NCBI GenBank assembly: GCA_025024175.1
Contig: QCXZ01000064.1
Span: 47,823,325-47,887,324, forward strand
Length of the DNA: 64,000 nucleotides
Direction of reading: 5' to 3'
Source: Rhyzopertha dominica
Lineage: Eukaryota > Arthropoda > Insecta > Coleoptera > Bostrichidae
The position numbers and the translations under genes were made by a program. Of this stretch, positions 48,065-60,139 are shown one piece after another. Below the pieces are notes generated by a model. It did not search any database. It saw nothing but the letters and a program-made list of their open reading frames with translations, and was not told the origin of the DNA. The first letter of the stretch is position 1; the number at the start of each line of letters is the position of its first letter.

Positions 48065-49414
48065 TTAAAATTTAATAACATATACTAATTTAGATAAACA
48101 GTCACCTACTTGAATATTGCCCCTAACAAATTCGGACACTGCACTGTGTATTAAATTGTCAACATTCACATATTTTTTTAATCGTTTTCTAGGAGTCATT
48201 CCAATTTCGGTCTGTCGAGCTTGAAAAGCGTAGAATTTTGAATCTTCTTTTAATGATTTAATTAGTTCATAAATGTGAGGATTTATTTTTCCTATATTTC
48301 TGTTTAAGCGGTTATGCCATCCCTCCACCGCATTTGTTGTTCTATGTCTCTCTCCATAACAAATCCACATATCTTGCATTGCACTATTTTCTAGCCACTG
48401 CTCTACGAAGTAGTCGTTGAATTCTTCTAACAAATCATTTTGCGGTGCGTGTTCCATTATATACAACCATCCGTCGTCTATTGCACTGCGGGGCAAATGT
48501 GACAGTGCAGCACACATACGAATATGTCTTCTTATTTCTGAATCTTCATTATATGCTGTGCACAACCCAAGACGTTGCACTCGTCTCCATATGCTTTGAT
48601 TATAATGAAAGTTACAACCTTTCACAACAGAATTTGGAAATGACTTCCGGAACGCTGTGATTGCTGCTATTTCATAGTCGACCTTAAATGTTTTTGGCTG
48701 CCAAAATGGTAAACGTAATTTGATTTCGTCAAACAATCGTATATATGTTCTTTCGCTTCTGTCTGGCAATACTGCATAGATTAAAGGAATGATGTTTGTA
48801 ACGTCACCATTACTCCCGATGTCACCGTGTATGGTATAAAGTTGATCGAAATTTCGACAGCAGCTTTTAAATGTTCCGTCTGCAAAATAATCAGACGTAG
48901 TCTTGCTTCCTCACTAGCAAACGCAAAAATTCCATCTTCGCCACCGTTGTCCACAAATAAAAAATTGTCCGTAAGATGATTTGGTAACACAATTTCACTT
49001 CTGCACCGAAAGGTCGTANCACCGTGTGNAATATTTCTTTGCCGATAAAGTGTAGACTTCACACGCTCTAAAGAAGGCATATCGGTAACAAACTCATATC
49101 CAGCGTCCATTAAAGGCATCATCGTCTGTTCGNATATTTGTCCAATCGGTAGGTGTTCTTCTCTGACCCTCTTTTTGCACACAAACAGTTTCTTCGCTAC
49201 TTCATTTTTAGCACAGTTAGAGTTGCATGTGTGCTGTTTCTCCGACACTATTTTTTTCTCTTCATTGGTCACCAGGCTTCCACTGCACTTTCTATCGTTG
49301 CACCTCCAACGCGTCGTACCGTTTTTATTTTTTTTTCGAAAACACCAGCCTGTATCCCGAATAAAGAATCAAAGGCTGACCTCGTTTTGTTTCAATTAAT
49401 TCGAAATTTTCCAT
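48065..49414 (-). pseudogene. FLYWCH-MULE transposase, frame-broken
   Basis: The start Met at 49414 begins a FLYWCH zinc finger: ELIETKRGQPLILYSGYRL, then WRCNDRKC and a His/Cys pair near QHTCN. A T9 run (49328-49336 on the plus strand) shifts the frame inside the finger. A second shift lies near 48880-48925. The MULE catalytic domain follows: the DGTFKSC block with the first Asp (in the third frame), then in the 234-residue frame VDYE (second Asp, residue 31), CNFH (residues 52-55) and TNAVEGWHNRLN (Glu, residue 149). All catalytic residues are thus encoded but not in one frame. It would cut and paste the element. Three n bases fall at 49019, 49028 and 49133. Confidence 0.85.
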
Positions 49415-50374
49415 TGTTTTAACCTAGTGTTTCTTTTCAATGTAACTCTACTACGTCCAAAAGATGAATAAATATCTTTTGCATAGGTACTTGCGATTTA
49501 TAAACATAACACCACCCCTAACCCTAATAAAAGTAATAGAAGTAGATAACAAAAATGTGTATAATAAAAGGTTTTTATAACCTTGTTGCATTTTCTTGGT
49601 AATAGGGGTTTTACAATGCAGATTTATAAACCTACTACCTGCTCATGTCATAAACCCAATTGTAAAGATTACTAGAAACCACTCTGACCCCGGCCTAATC
49701 AGTGGTTGGCAAAACGCAACACCTTTAAGGCTAGGTTAAAGGGACAGCCGTACTCAAATTTAGGATGTTGACCATAAAGCTGTCAACCCGGTCGGCCTGG
49801 GGCGTTTATTGCGCTGCTGGTTATGCTGATGCCACAACAAAGAGTATTTTTNATTTACAACATTTTGTGGGTCTATCTGATGCCTGTCGTTTCAAAGATA
49901 TTTACTTACCACTGAGAATCGGATGTTCGCTTTTCACAGACATATCAGTGATATTACTAATAAAGTTTTAAACAATCGGTTTTTTATTTCGATATTGCTT
50001 TCAAATGTATTATTAAAAATTATTAAAAATGTCATGAAAAAAAATACTTTAAAAATATTTTTTTAATAATAGAAAATATAATAAACGTTCAAGAAAAAAA
50101 TACATATATTTACCAAACATCATAAGCATATAGTTAATGTTCACAATCTGTACATAAAAACATGGTGTAGATGGTCTACTTTTTACACAAAAACGTCGTC
50201 TATCTATCCTCCCGAATCGGCATGTTTCTCGTGTGACGTGGATCAACTAGTTCTGGCAAAAGAGAACGGAAATAAAATCTTTGAAGTTTTGGAAACATTT
50301 TTCACTCCAAAAATGATCTTTTTTAACTATATATAACTATAAACTACTAAACGGATTTTNAGAAAAATACTTAC

Positions 50375-50460
50375 TTGACGGTGTTTGATAAGAGAACCAA
50401 TATTTCCCCTGTTTCTTTTTTTGAAGACAAAGTTCTTCCATTACCTTTTGGTCTTGCCAT
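50375..50460 (-). CDS. Possible first exon inside the MULE
   Basis: From the ATG at 50460 the frame reads MARPKGNGRTLSSKKETGE and onward for 28 codons. It ends at a consensus donor, GTAAGT (50374-50369 on the minus strand). RPKG is AT-hook-like. A pyrimidine-rich acceptor ends near 50254, but its continuation meets a stop in the expected phase. It may be a second MULE gene, a host exon or chance. Confidence 0.25.
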
Positions 50461-51907
50461 CTTTACTAATGTTCTTTCAGATAACGTAACACTAAAGTCA
50501 CACAGTGACACAAAATCTCAAGCAGCATAAAAAAACCTTTCAGGTTTAGAGGTACAAACAGTTTCATGCAGATTGTCTTCAATAATACATATTCTGGTCC
50601 CAAAAACCGATTATATTTATTTAATTGGAATTCCGGATTAGAAATTCNAGCAACTCAGACTTTCAGTCGTATTGAAGGGATCAACCCTTTACCTGCCAAT
50701 ATACAGTTTCGTCATATTTATTTTGGTCCTAGGTGCTTTAGCAAAATTGATTAAAATTGTTTACGTTGCCAGTTACCAGGAAACTGGTGTCCAATTTATC
50801 CGACAGTCAGGCGCCTGACAAAACTGTATATTTGCTACCTCGACATGGAAATATATTCTTTAATTTATGAATAAAAGTTTTCCGGACGAATCTGCAAAAG
50901 CGGATAGCACATAAGATATAAGAAAAACACTTTGGCAAATTGATTTTTATTAGTTATCATCAAATTATGTTAACTTATTCATATATAGTTCATATATGCA
51001 TAGCGCAATTAGGATCGTATTGATTTTAATTGACTTTGTAAATATTAACTTTTGCGACTACACGCCCTGTATGCTTTCTAGGTATGTGTCCCAACGACAT
51101 AAAGTTGCAGAGCAGAACTTAACTCCTTATTTAAATAACTTTCGGCATGGACAAATAATAGTGCATAAATATAAAAGCAGTAGTTCGAAGAATCGTTTCG
51201 TCATCCCCAGTACCTGCGTTTTTCTACCATCCATACCTGAGGTTACCCTCCCGCTATAAACTGCAATGGCTGTTTACTCAAGTGCCGTCAATTGGTACGT
51301 TGTAAATCAACACTGGGTTGGGCCTAAAAGTTTAGCAAAAGTATTGAACAGATATTTTCATTATTATTAACGCTATCAAAAAACTAAAAGCAACACCATA
51401 CTCAGAAGACAAAAATCTATCATTCGGCCGAAAAAAAATTTTCAAATAAGTCATTTTTACGTTTTTGAGCATTTCGCGTTCTTAAACAAATTGTAATTAT
51501 TTTTGCCGTAAGTTTTTAAAATTTTTGATTCGGCCATTTTGTAGATAATAATTGTCAGATTACACTGGTTTTTGAATAAAATTAATATCTCTTCAAATAA
51601 CTTAGTTATTTATTCAATACTTTACATTGGAAACCCCATAAGAGAAATTCCTTTAACCTAGCCTTAAAGGGGATTGCCCTTGGAGTTGGCGAAATAGCAC
51701 TAAAACAGGTAGAAATTTTTCAGTTGGCGAAACGAGAGTTGGCGAATCGGGAAAATGCCCTAAAAAACTATATATTTCTAGAATTCTGTTTGTCTACACA
51801 ATACTATTTTCTACAGTAGACTTTTAAGGTAGAATATTACATAGTTTACGCGTAGATAATAGCGTAACTTATATGGCGTATTTTACGCGCTCATCACTGG
51901 TTGTATG

Positions 51908-54900
51908 TAATCACCTAATACATTATTCACATGTTGCTTCGACCCATAAACCGGTCAGAGTTGGCGGCGACTGGTGAGTAGCAAAACGACCTGTGTCGAA
52001 AAGGGTTGCTGAGAAGAAATGCCGTAATGCAGAACGCAGAAATTTTTATGTTTTTCAAAAAATAATGGGATGGTTTGGCAACAGAGGGTAGGCATAAATG
52101 GAAAAGCAATATTATTATAAGTGATAACGGAACAAAGGTATTTGCACATAGACGTTGAAATAAGGCTGTATTTTTCAAATTCCCACTGGCAGCCGCAATG
52201 GACACGTAATTAAATCACGGCGTGTATGTAATGTCTGCGATCTCAGCAAAACATAAATTTGGGTAATCCGTTTTATTGTTAGGTTTTATGACTAAGTTTC
52301 AGAGGTGTTTGCGAAATTATGTGAAGAAAACTATGCGTATGTATACAAACGCGAGTCGAGCACCTATTCAGCTGAAAGGGAAAACAAACGATTATCGTTA
52401 CAGAGCTAAAATCTTGTCAGGTAGAGTACAAGCGTGTTAAAAAAGTAGCACACGGGTATTGTTATGAATTTAGAAAACAAATGTTCTAAAGGACGTGGTT
52501 CCTTAGCGGATTCAAACATAAGAAAAAGAAAAGACGTATGTTCGCTTATCTTAAGTTACGGTGCTGTGAACGGGGTTGTAGCGAGGTGAATAGAATACCG
52601 AAAAAAGTGGAAGCGGGAGTTAACACCAAAAGCAAAGCGGGAAAACCAAAGCGGGAACGACGAACACTTAATTCCACGTAGCGGCGAAATCGTATGCACA
52701 CACTTGGGCTTGCTTATTTACTATTATGCACTTTTTTGTTAAATAATAATTTCAAATGTTTTTAATGTTCAAAATGTCTATGATATTTGATAAGCGAACA
52801 TATTACGCGCGAAATTTAACAACACAAATTTAAGCAGATATTTTGCTTTAACAAGTGTTGTTTGCAATAGAGCTCTTCAGCCTCCTATTTTACCTAAGGG
52901 CTAAGTATAATCTTCACATTAAATGTTAATATTAACCAACTTTCAGCATTTTTCATAACATGCATAATTTGTAAAAACTCACCTAAAATATCTAAGGGGG
53001 TTTTCTTAGTAATTCTTTGACGCCGCATACCTGCACCTCAGTAACATCATCTAAAAATGAAGATTATTCAAGGAAGCTTCTGAAACACTTATAGGCAACC
53101 TAATTATTGTAGTAAGTAGGTACCTTACAAGTACATATACATTTTCAGCCTTGTTATATGGTGCATCAAATATTATATTAGTCTCAGTGCACGATCTCAA
53201 TTTTTGTGCAATATTTAAGTATATAGTGGGACAAATGTTATAGAATCAGCGTTCAGATAAATACTTATCCAAGTAATGTAGGCACTGCATCTCTATGAAA
53301 CCGCTTTACTAGCATACATGTTGTTTGCAAAATGCCGGGCACAAGCACACGGTACTGAGAACTTTGGAGCCAATTGGAGCCATATGGTTCCAGTAAAAAG
53401 TAGCACTTGTAGGCATTAGCCCATAGCCTACATCAAAAAATTATTATACAATATAAACACTAAATTAATGCGTATTTCGAGATTTGGAGTTCACAAATGC
53501 TGGCGTCTTTCGGAAAACGAAACATAACTCCTGTATTGCGTACTTCTGGATGAACAGCCTTCCAGTGCACAATCGTTTCCCGGCATTTTTAGCCAATTTA
53601 CAATACACGCAAAGTTCAATTAACACCACATAACATTAAAGCACAAAATTAACAATTAACAAAACACAAAAATAAATCCACGCACGCAGACAATAGCAGA
53701 TCGCTGTTTGTAAAATGTAAATATAAACAGTCATGGTTGCCAGATTGAGTTATTCAGAAGCTGCCAGTTAGCTAACAACAAGTATATTGGATTAGAATAT
53801 AATAATAAATATGAGTTATTATCATTACTAAATAAAATTATCTGTTTCCAAAACTACTAAACTAACTAAACTACTAAATGTCTATTAGGTCTTATTAACA
53901 CGGCCAAGTGCAACTTGTACCACATTCAAAGAGAGAGGAGAAATTTTGCATGTTAATTAAACAAAAGACCAAGTAAATATGTTGGCCTTTTAATTGCGTA
54001 ATATAGTGTCTACTAGTACAGTAAGTAGCCCATCGCAAAATTGCGTGCAAATTAACAGTAGGCCATATTGAGAAAAATTGCACCATCTGGCAACACTGCT
54101 AACAATAAACAGCTGCTGCCGCTCAAACTGACCATGTGATTGAATTCAATGGAATAAAACCAAGAAATGTCGCCAAAGGCACGTATACTCAAGGAAAATC
54201 TAACCACCTTCAGATCGAAGGACTCATTTTTATACTAAGGCCCAAGTATCAAATAACAATAATAAGGAGTCAAATTTTTCAAAACTGACAAACCTGTCAA
54301 AGTTATAAAATCCTGTGACTGCCACTGCGTTTTTGAGTTTATCGTAGTTCGTTTAACATTCGATTTGCCGAAATTTAAGGTCGCTTAGAGCAGCCAAACA
54401 AATACATGTGCGGTAAAACATAGCTTCTTAATTGTTATATTACCCACTATAATCATTGTTATGATACGAAAATTTTATACTTAAGGCGATAAACTGCATG
54501 GTTAGTATTTCTAATGATAACAAAACTTAAGGTTTGAGCAGTAAAATGGAAATCGTGTCACATTGTGCTTAACTTATTCAAAAATTAAACACTTAACATG
54601 GGGGCGTCACCTATCGGCAAAGCTTGAAGTCGACGGTAAAAACAAGAACGCGTCCGAATCGTTTGTTCGGCATCCTGCGTGGAGGTATTCCTACCCCTGA
54701 AATTACAGATTCATGTTTCAAACTATTCGATGCTTAGTCTGAATGGANCCATAAGGTGCCGTGCTTTCAAAATAAATATCGTGGGGCATTAATAATAAAA
54801 AAAATAAGTTGCAGTGGAGGCAGGAATATGAATGTCGTAATATTTAGTGTAGGCGCTTTTACGCCGAGGGTTTAAGATTTATACTGTAGCGTACACATTT

Positions 54901-57117
54901 ACTGGCGCTAGTTATATTCTTTAAGGTACTAACACTAACACAATCTGTTCACGGAACTCTTGACATGTTTCTTATAACTTTTTTGTATCAATTTTTATAC
55001 AGTACCAGTTGAAGATTGATAAAAGTGGCTACTTGCGTTTCACACGTATCTTGAGGAACTTGCTAAATCGTTATTAATTAAGTGGAAGACGTCAAGGTAT
55101 ACTGGCAGATTTGTAATCTTTGAATCTTTAATTCCACGTGTTATTGCTAGTGTACCAGACACAAAAATCAGGATCGAGCTCAAGTCGACCTCGAAAGATC
55201 AAACTCAAAATTCAGCATTATTGAAAATCATTTTAGAGTCCTTTCTCGGGAAGTTATAAGTCAGATGCATAACAAGGAGCAGAGCTATTATGTGGAGGAA
55301 TCCGCATCCAGATCATCTTTCAGCTAAGTGAACATCTATTATCGTATCTTTTTTTAATGTTTAAAATATCAAGTTAAAGCCATTTTTACATTAAATATCA
55401 ATCTTAAAATCATAATTGTGAGCAAACCATATGTATGGGCTACAACTCCGTTTTGTACAAAACCAACTACATATCTGTGAAATTTGACAACTTTTATGGA
55501 TTTATTGATTGGCCAGTGTGTGCATGAAATTTTTATTTAACAATCGATTGGTGCTCAATTATTACCTATTTTAACTAGGAGCCCACCCCCTTCTCCAGAC
55601 AACCACACGAGTCGCTGTACGCCGTATAACCGGTAGGTTATAATAAGAAAAAGTTCATTTAGCTTTACAAAAATTCTGTTGGTCAGAATCAAGTTAGTGT
55701 GGTATACCCGCTACATGAGGATATCGTATAATCGATGTGAACGAATTCTTCTCTGCCGTTGAATACATTTTTGTACGCAGTTCAGGTCAAATTTATTGTT
55801 TCTTTGATTACCAGAGAAATATAATAGTCAGGTTAGACGGAGTAGTCGTCCTAAGTAATTTTAGAGTTTATTTAAAGGTTTGCAGTAACTGTATAAGTAG
55901 GTACTCCTTTTATAGATAATTTAGCGAAGTAATGAAATACAGAATTAAATAAGTTGGTGTTGTAGATAAAAATTCTTTACTTCTGATGCCAGGTAGGTTA
56001 GAAACCGGAATTACCGCATAAGCAAAGGTTGTATCCCAAAATTATGCGGTAGAGCCATATATGAAGGAATTCTAACCATGCACGCCGCGTATTCAATTTT
56101 TATACAGAAAAGCCGTGGNGANATATCAATTTATTCTCCCGTGTAGCAATATTGGAAATATTCAAACGCGGTATCCTTTTGTGAAGGTAAGAAGTCGGNG
56201 GGTCAATCGGAACACAATTTGATTTTGTTTTGCTGCTATGATACAGGTAGGAACAGACTACCGCAGACCACTCAGTTTAATACGAATGAAATTGTGAAAG
56301 CCCGTTACTTTGTGGATATATAGAATTGCGGAAATGACTTGCTCATAGGGTTGGTAAGCATTTACATGTAACACATGTATCTAAGTATATCAGACTGGCT
56401 TTTCAACTACAAAAATTAAGGTGCTAGAAAAAATTATTAGCTGTAAAAGTACTGCAAGCCTTAACGTTTTCTTTGTGTAACGGTCGAGTAGGTTTTGATT
56501 AGGGTAAATTATTTTGTCTTTATAATAACTGTAAACGCTAGACTATGACGTTTCTGTTACAGGTTCATGACGAGTGCATTGGGTAAACTACAAGGTACGG
56601 TACATCATAAACGTTGTAAGGCATGCGAATTAAATCAAATACAACTAGAACAAAAGATAAATACGAGTGTAACCTAATCTAGCAATTGCTGAAATTGATT
56701 TAATTAGGCTTCTAAGTGACTGTCAAGGGGCATCCATCAAAATAGAAACCCCATTGCTTAATGCTTACGTCAGTCACTACAGCTGGGACATTCGATTAGG
56801 TTCAAATCGTTCATTATTACCGACCACAAGTTACCGAGCTGCAAAACCTACCTAGACAGCGCAATTTGTATCCTGATACGGTACCAATAGTCGTTTACCT
56901 TACTTGCTAGTACAGCCTTATATTCGTTACAAATCGCTATTATTCAAAACAAGTCCGTTCTCGTAGAACCCTGGTAAACAAGTCTTACAGTCCTGCACTT
57001 CTCAAAGGACACAGGTCGGCTGCTCTTAATTAATTTAGGTTTGTTCTTATGAGTCATGAATTTGAAAGTGGAAGCACTCTCTTATTACAGCATATGAATA
57101 TGCTGTGCTCTCGTCGC
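51908..57117. other. No supported gene
   Basis: About 5.2 kb of AT-rich sequence with short frames only. I see no TIR pairs, satellites or RNA genes. Ambiguous bases at about 54748, 56119, 56122 and 56200. Confidence 0.4.
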
Positions 57118-57292
57118 GTCATTTTGTCGACTAGAGCGTCGTACGAACGACACCGAGTCAAATGAATCAAGGCATGAGTCGTTCATTATGAACGGCTTAA
57201 TCATGAACGAACGATCTGTATCAGTCACGCGTCAGAACATTTTGGATCTCTATGGTTTCTTATGCGCGCACTGGGTACCTTTCGGGAGCCAT
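57118..57292 (-). repeat. Dispersed repeat, copy B (inverted, partial)
   Basis: The reverse complement matches copy A near 36107-36290, including GAACGACTCATGCCTTGATT and the GCGCGCAT block. It is more diverged than copy C. Confidence 0.6.
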
Positions 57293-58845
57293 ACTAGATG
57301 AAGTATTACTAAAAAGCCTAATTGTGGTATTTGGAACCAAGTCACCTATTTTACAGTCAGACTATTAGTGTATAGGTGTCGCGTAGACTCATAGGTTCAC
57401 TTCATCAGGTATGCATAAGCAGCTTGAATTATAAAAACTTCACTGATGCTCTTCCTAAAAAGGAGATATATTACATCGTGTGTCTGGCAGATTAGAGGAA
57501 ACAGCTACCCAAACTTTATGCAGTTTTACGTATACACATCAGCTGTCGGTCCAATATACCTGTATATTATACTGTTACACAGCAGCAATCAGGTAAGGTA
57601 TTCCCTAGTTTCGGAAGAAATTCAAACAGTCTCTACAGAAAACACGATGGTGTCAGAGGTGCAATTGCACACGACAAGAGGTTCTAGAATACTTTTGTTG
57701 ATGTAGAACTCATCGAAATGTAGTAAGAGATTGGCGATTCCAGAAATAGTTCAATTCAATTACATAAAAGAAGAAATAACCATTAACTGGATATATCACA
57801 GTAACCGTCTCTACAAATTAAAAATTGAAATGGGCATTACGAGGAGCTAAGGAAACATTTTATAGAAGTTCCAAGGTCCTTAAATATGGTGTATCCCTAT
57901 AATCGTCTCGTCAAAAACAAGCCAACAGTTCACGTATTGATAAGATCTGGGAAACTTGTGAAGGTTTTTTTTTAATCGCTGAATACCTCTATATGTGGCA
58001 TTTCGTGTGGCTTATCATTGACATTGGCACATAGAGAAGATAAGAACTTTTTGTATGAAGGAGGAAAACCCCGAAGTGTGGTATTTTACTGAATTCAGAT
58101 CAATCGGAGCAAACCTAAAATCTACGTTTATCGAAAATATTCTAGAAGTGTCTTTAGAAAAAATGGCAGTCCAAAATGTGGCACCGTATCGTTTCGCAAG
58201 ATGAAGCATATAGCATAGCAGAAAAGGGAGACGTATCCCTGCAATGGATTGGTCAATATTAAATCGGGATTTGGAATTTTGTAGAAAGAGGTAGAACAAT
58301 GTTGTTGTAAATGTAAACAGGAATGAAACAAAATCAAACGGGCTTAACAAATGGATGCCTTGGGATATGCAGTAGGATGTGATACTTGAAAAGGCAAGGA
58401 ATCATCAATTTCCCTCAAAGTCCATGAACTTCACGTATAGTTTTCATATACAAGAAGCATAAATACAAGTAGAAAGTTTACAAATCCCATTAAACTTTGC
58501 AAAAATGGCTTTGGCTGCACCAGTTTGATTTATCCATGGATAGACTAAATCTCAAATAAGCCAATAAGCGAGTAGGTACTTCGGACCCAGCGGCATAAAA
58601 TTCTGTATGGGAACCAAGTGGTCAACAGGCTTTCTAAAAAATCCTTAGGATTCTTTGATATTGCTCTTGCGTAAGAAAGATGAGTTTACAAGGTTTGGCA
58701 TGCTAGATTCGAAAGTTATGGGACTCCCTGTTTCAGAATCAATAGACTTCACTTCGAGGCGAGAAAGTTGAACTGCGCCACCCAAAAAGAAGTGTATTAT
58801 ACTCCTCAAAAGGATCAATTATACACTGGACAACGTGTCGGTTGG
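57293..58845. other. Unassigned; possibly old decayed coding DNA at 57740-58800
   Basis: The stretch 57740-58800 has less AT bias than its flanks and many short open stretches in several frames, as decayed transposon ORFs do. I could not match it to a family. Confidence 0.3.
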
Positions 58846-58847
58846 TA

Positions 58848-60137
58848 ACGTATGTCCCATAAGATTTGGCACAAAATTCGGACTGAAAATTTTTTACCTC
58901 ATGATAATCTTCACCAAACTTTTATTTTACGCTATTATTCACACTACTTTCATCTATCTTATAAGCTAATTAGAGTAAGGCAAAGGGCACATGGTCCACA
59001 ACCACGCGCACGCGAGTGTCATCCATAAGGTTCTGGACAAGTAGAATGTCCGTGATTCTGTTGTTCTGTTGGAGTCTACGCCTAAGCTGATCCTTGTTTT
59101 CGGTCTCCCGTCCCCCATCATACACTTTTCGGGGGAAAAAATTCCCAGAAATCCTCAATAGGTCGTGCCCGTGGAAGGTTTGGCGGATTATCATTTTTGG
59201 GGACAAATCGAATGTTGTGCTCATGAGGCACTGCTGTATTCGTCGGGCGTAATGACAGGACGCTAAGTCTGGCCAAATTACATCATCATGAGCATGATGT
59301 TCATGAATGAAATCCCTCAGTTTCGACGAGCAATGGCGAATATATCCTTGACCATCCAGCACTTCTCCCCGGGACCGACTAATGTGAGCGCAATAAATTC
59401 CTTGCGGTAGAAATGGCACACTAGACCAGAATTTTGCCATCAAATTTTTCCTTTGCTTTGTATCTTACATCATTTGGAACCTCCGCTAGGTTGTTGGTAT
59501 GTATAGAAACCAACGTTTCCCTTGATTTCTGAATTGCTCAGAGTGAATATTTCTCGTCGTCCATCACAACGACTCTGTTGTCCGCAACATGGTATCTTTG
59601 CAAATTATGGCAACATATTGGTATTCTATCCAGTTGNTTTGCAGTACATTTTGGACAATTCTGCCTTTTATGGTATTTCTGACCTTTTTTAGCCAACACA
59701 CTGCTGACAGTGCTCTTGTATACATATCTTCGTCCCCATTTTCTGACAGATGTTCCGTCAGTGTTCTTCGCTCTTGCTAACAGTTGCTGCTTCCTGCATG
59801 GAGTAAGAACTTTTGGCCGACCGCTTTTTGGCAAGTTCAGACATGGTATACCCCGCTCACACTCAGCGATTGTACGATAAATTATTCTACGCGATATATT
59901 TTGGTGTTCGAACAGCCGAACAATTTCCACTTTGGGCATTTGTTCAACTAAGTTATAGATACTTTTGCGGAGCTCTAATTTGTATGACAAATCGGCGCTT
60001 TCAATATGCAAACTAACACTGTCGGTTTCTTGACAGATCACTAAGGAACCTTTGTTTCCAAAGCACACTCGTATTTGCATCTCACGTTTCGTGTGTCACT
60101 ATCGAGAAATTTGTGGCAAAACTTATGAGACATACGT
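58848..60137 (-). mobile_element. Tc1/mariner element, 1.29 kb
   Basis: Inverted ends ACGTATGTCCCATAAG (from 58848) and CTTATGAGACATACGT (to 60137) extend about 35 bases with few mismatches. TA flanks both (58846-58847 and 60138-60139). A minus-strand transposase fills the interior. Length and TA duplication are standard for the superfamily. One n at 59637. Confidence 0.88.
58970..60080 (-). pseudogene. Tc1/mariner transposase, frame-broken
   Basis: The N-terminal frame (60080-59538, 180 residues) has a helix-turn-helix region (KVEIVRLFEHQNISRRIIYR), the linker GRPKVLTP, and the first catalytic Asp in VVVMDDEKYS. A one-base shift near 59545-59553 ends it. The second frame (59443-58970, 157 residues) carries WPDLASCHYA with the second Asp. 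The third acid lies in an RPIEDFW-type block that is visible only in another frame near 59150, so at least one more shift follows. Total size is about 345-370 codons, as expected. The break pattern suggests single-base indels. Subfamily not assigned. Confidence 0.85.
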
Positions 60138-60139
60138 TA

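Larger units (their letters stand above)
47544..51759 (-). mobile_element. FLYWCH-MULE transposon nested in the hAT element
   Basis: A 9-bp direct repeat CTAAAAAAC flanks it (47535-47543 and 51760-51768). Its ends are inverted: 28 of 29 bases agree around CCGATTCGCCAACTC at the left and the right end. The TIRs are built from TTTCGCCAAC modules. A FLYWCH-MULE transposase gene lies inside on the minus strand. TIR-like inner modules near 47617-47645 and 49703-49720, and a 21-bp inverted repeat at 49722-49742 and 51650-51670, suggest that about 1.9 kb was added or rearranged in its right half. Confidence 0.75.
45422..51899. mobile_element. hAT-type element with an inserted MULE
   Basis: Left end CAGTGATGGGCG at 45422; right end CGCTCATCACTG at 51899. 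The 8-bp direct repeat GTTGTATG flanks both (45414-45421 and 51900-51907). About 120 bases at each end match the 728-bp MITE at 3958-4685 in inverted orientation, so they are one family. Without the MULE (47544-51759 plus one copy of its duplication) the element would be about 2.25 kb. No hAT transposase, BED finger or hATC dimerisation segment is visible, so it is probably non-autonomous. Confidence 0.88.

Noticed and set aside
49722..51670. piggyBac-type insertion at TTAA
   Set aside because: TTAA occurs at both edges, but the inner ends are not inverted copies of each other and the inverted repeat extends beyond TTAA.
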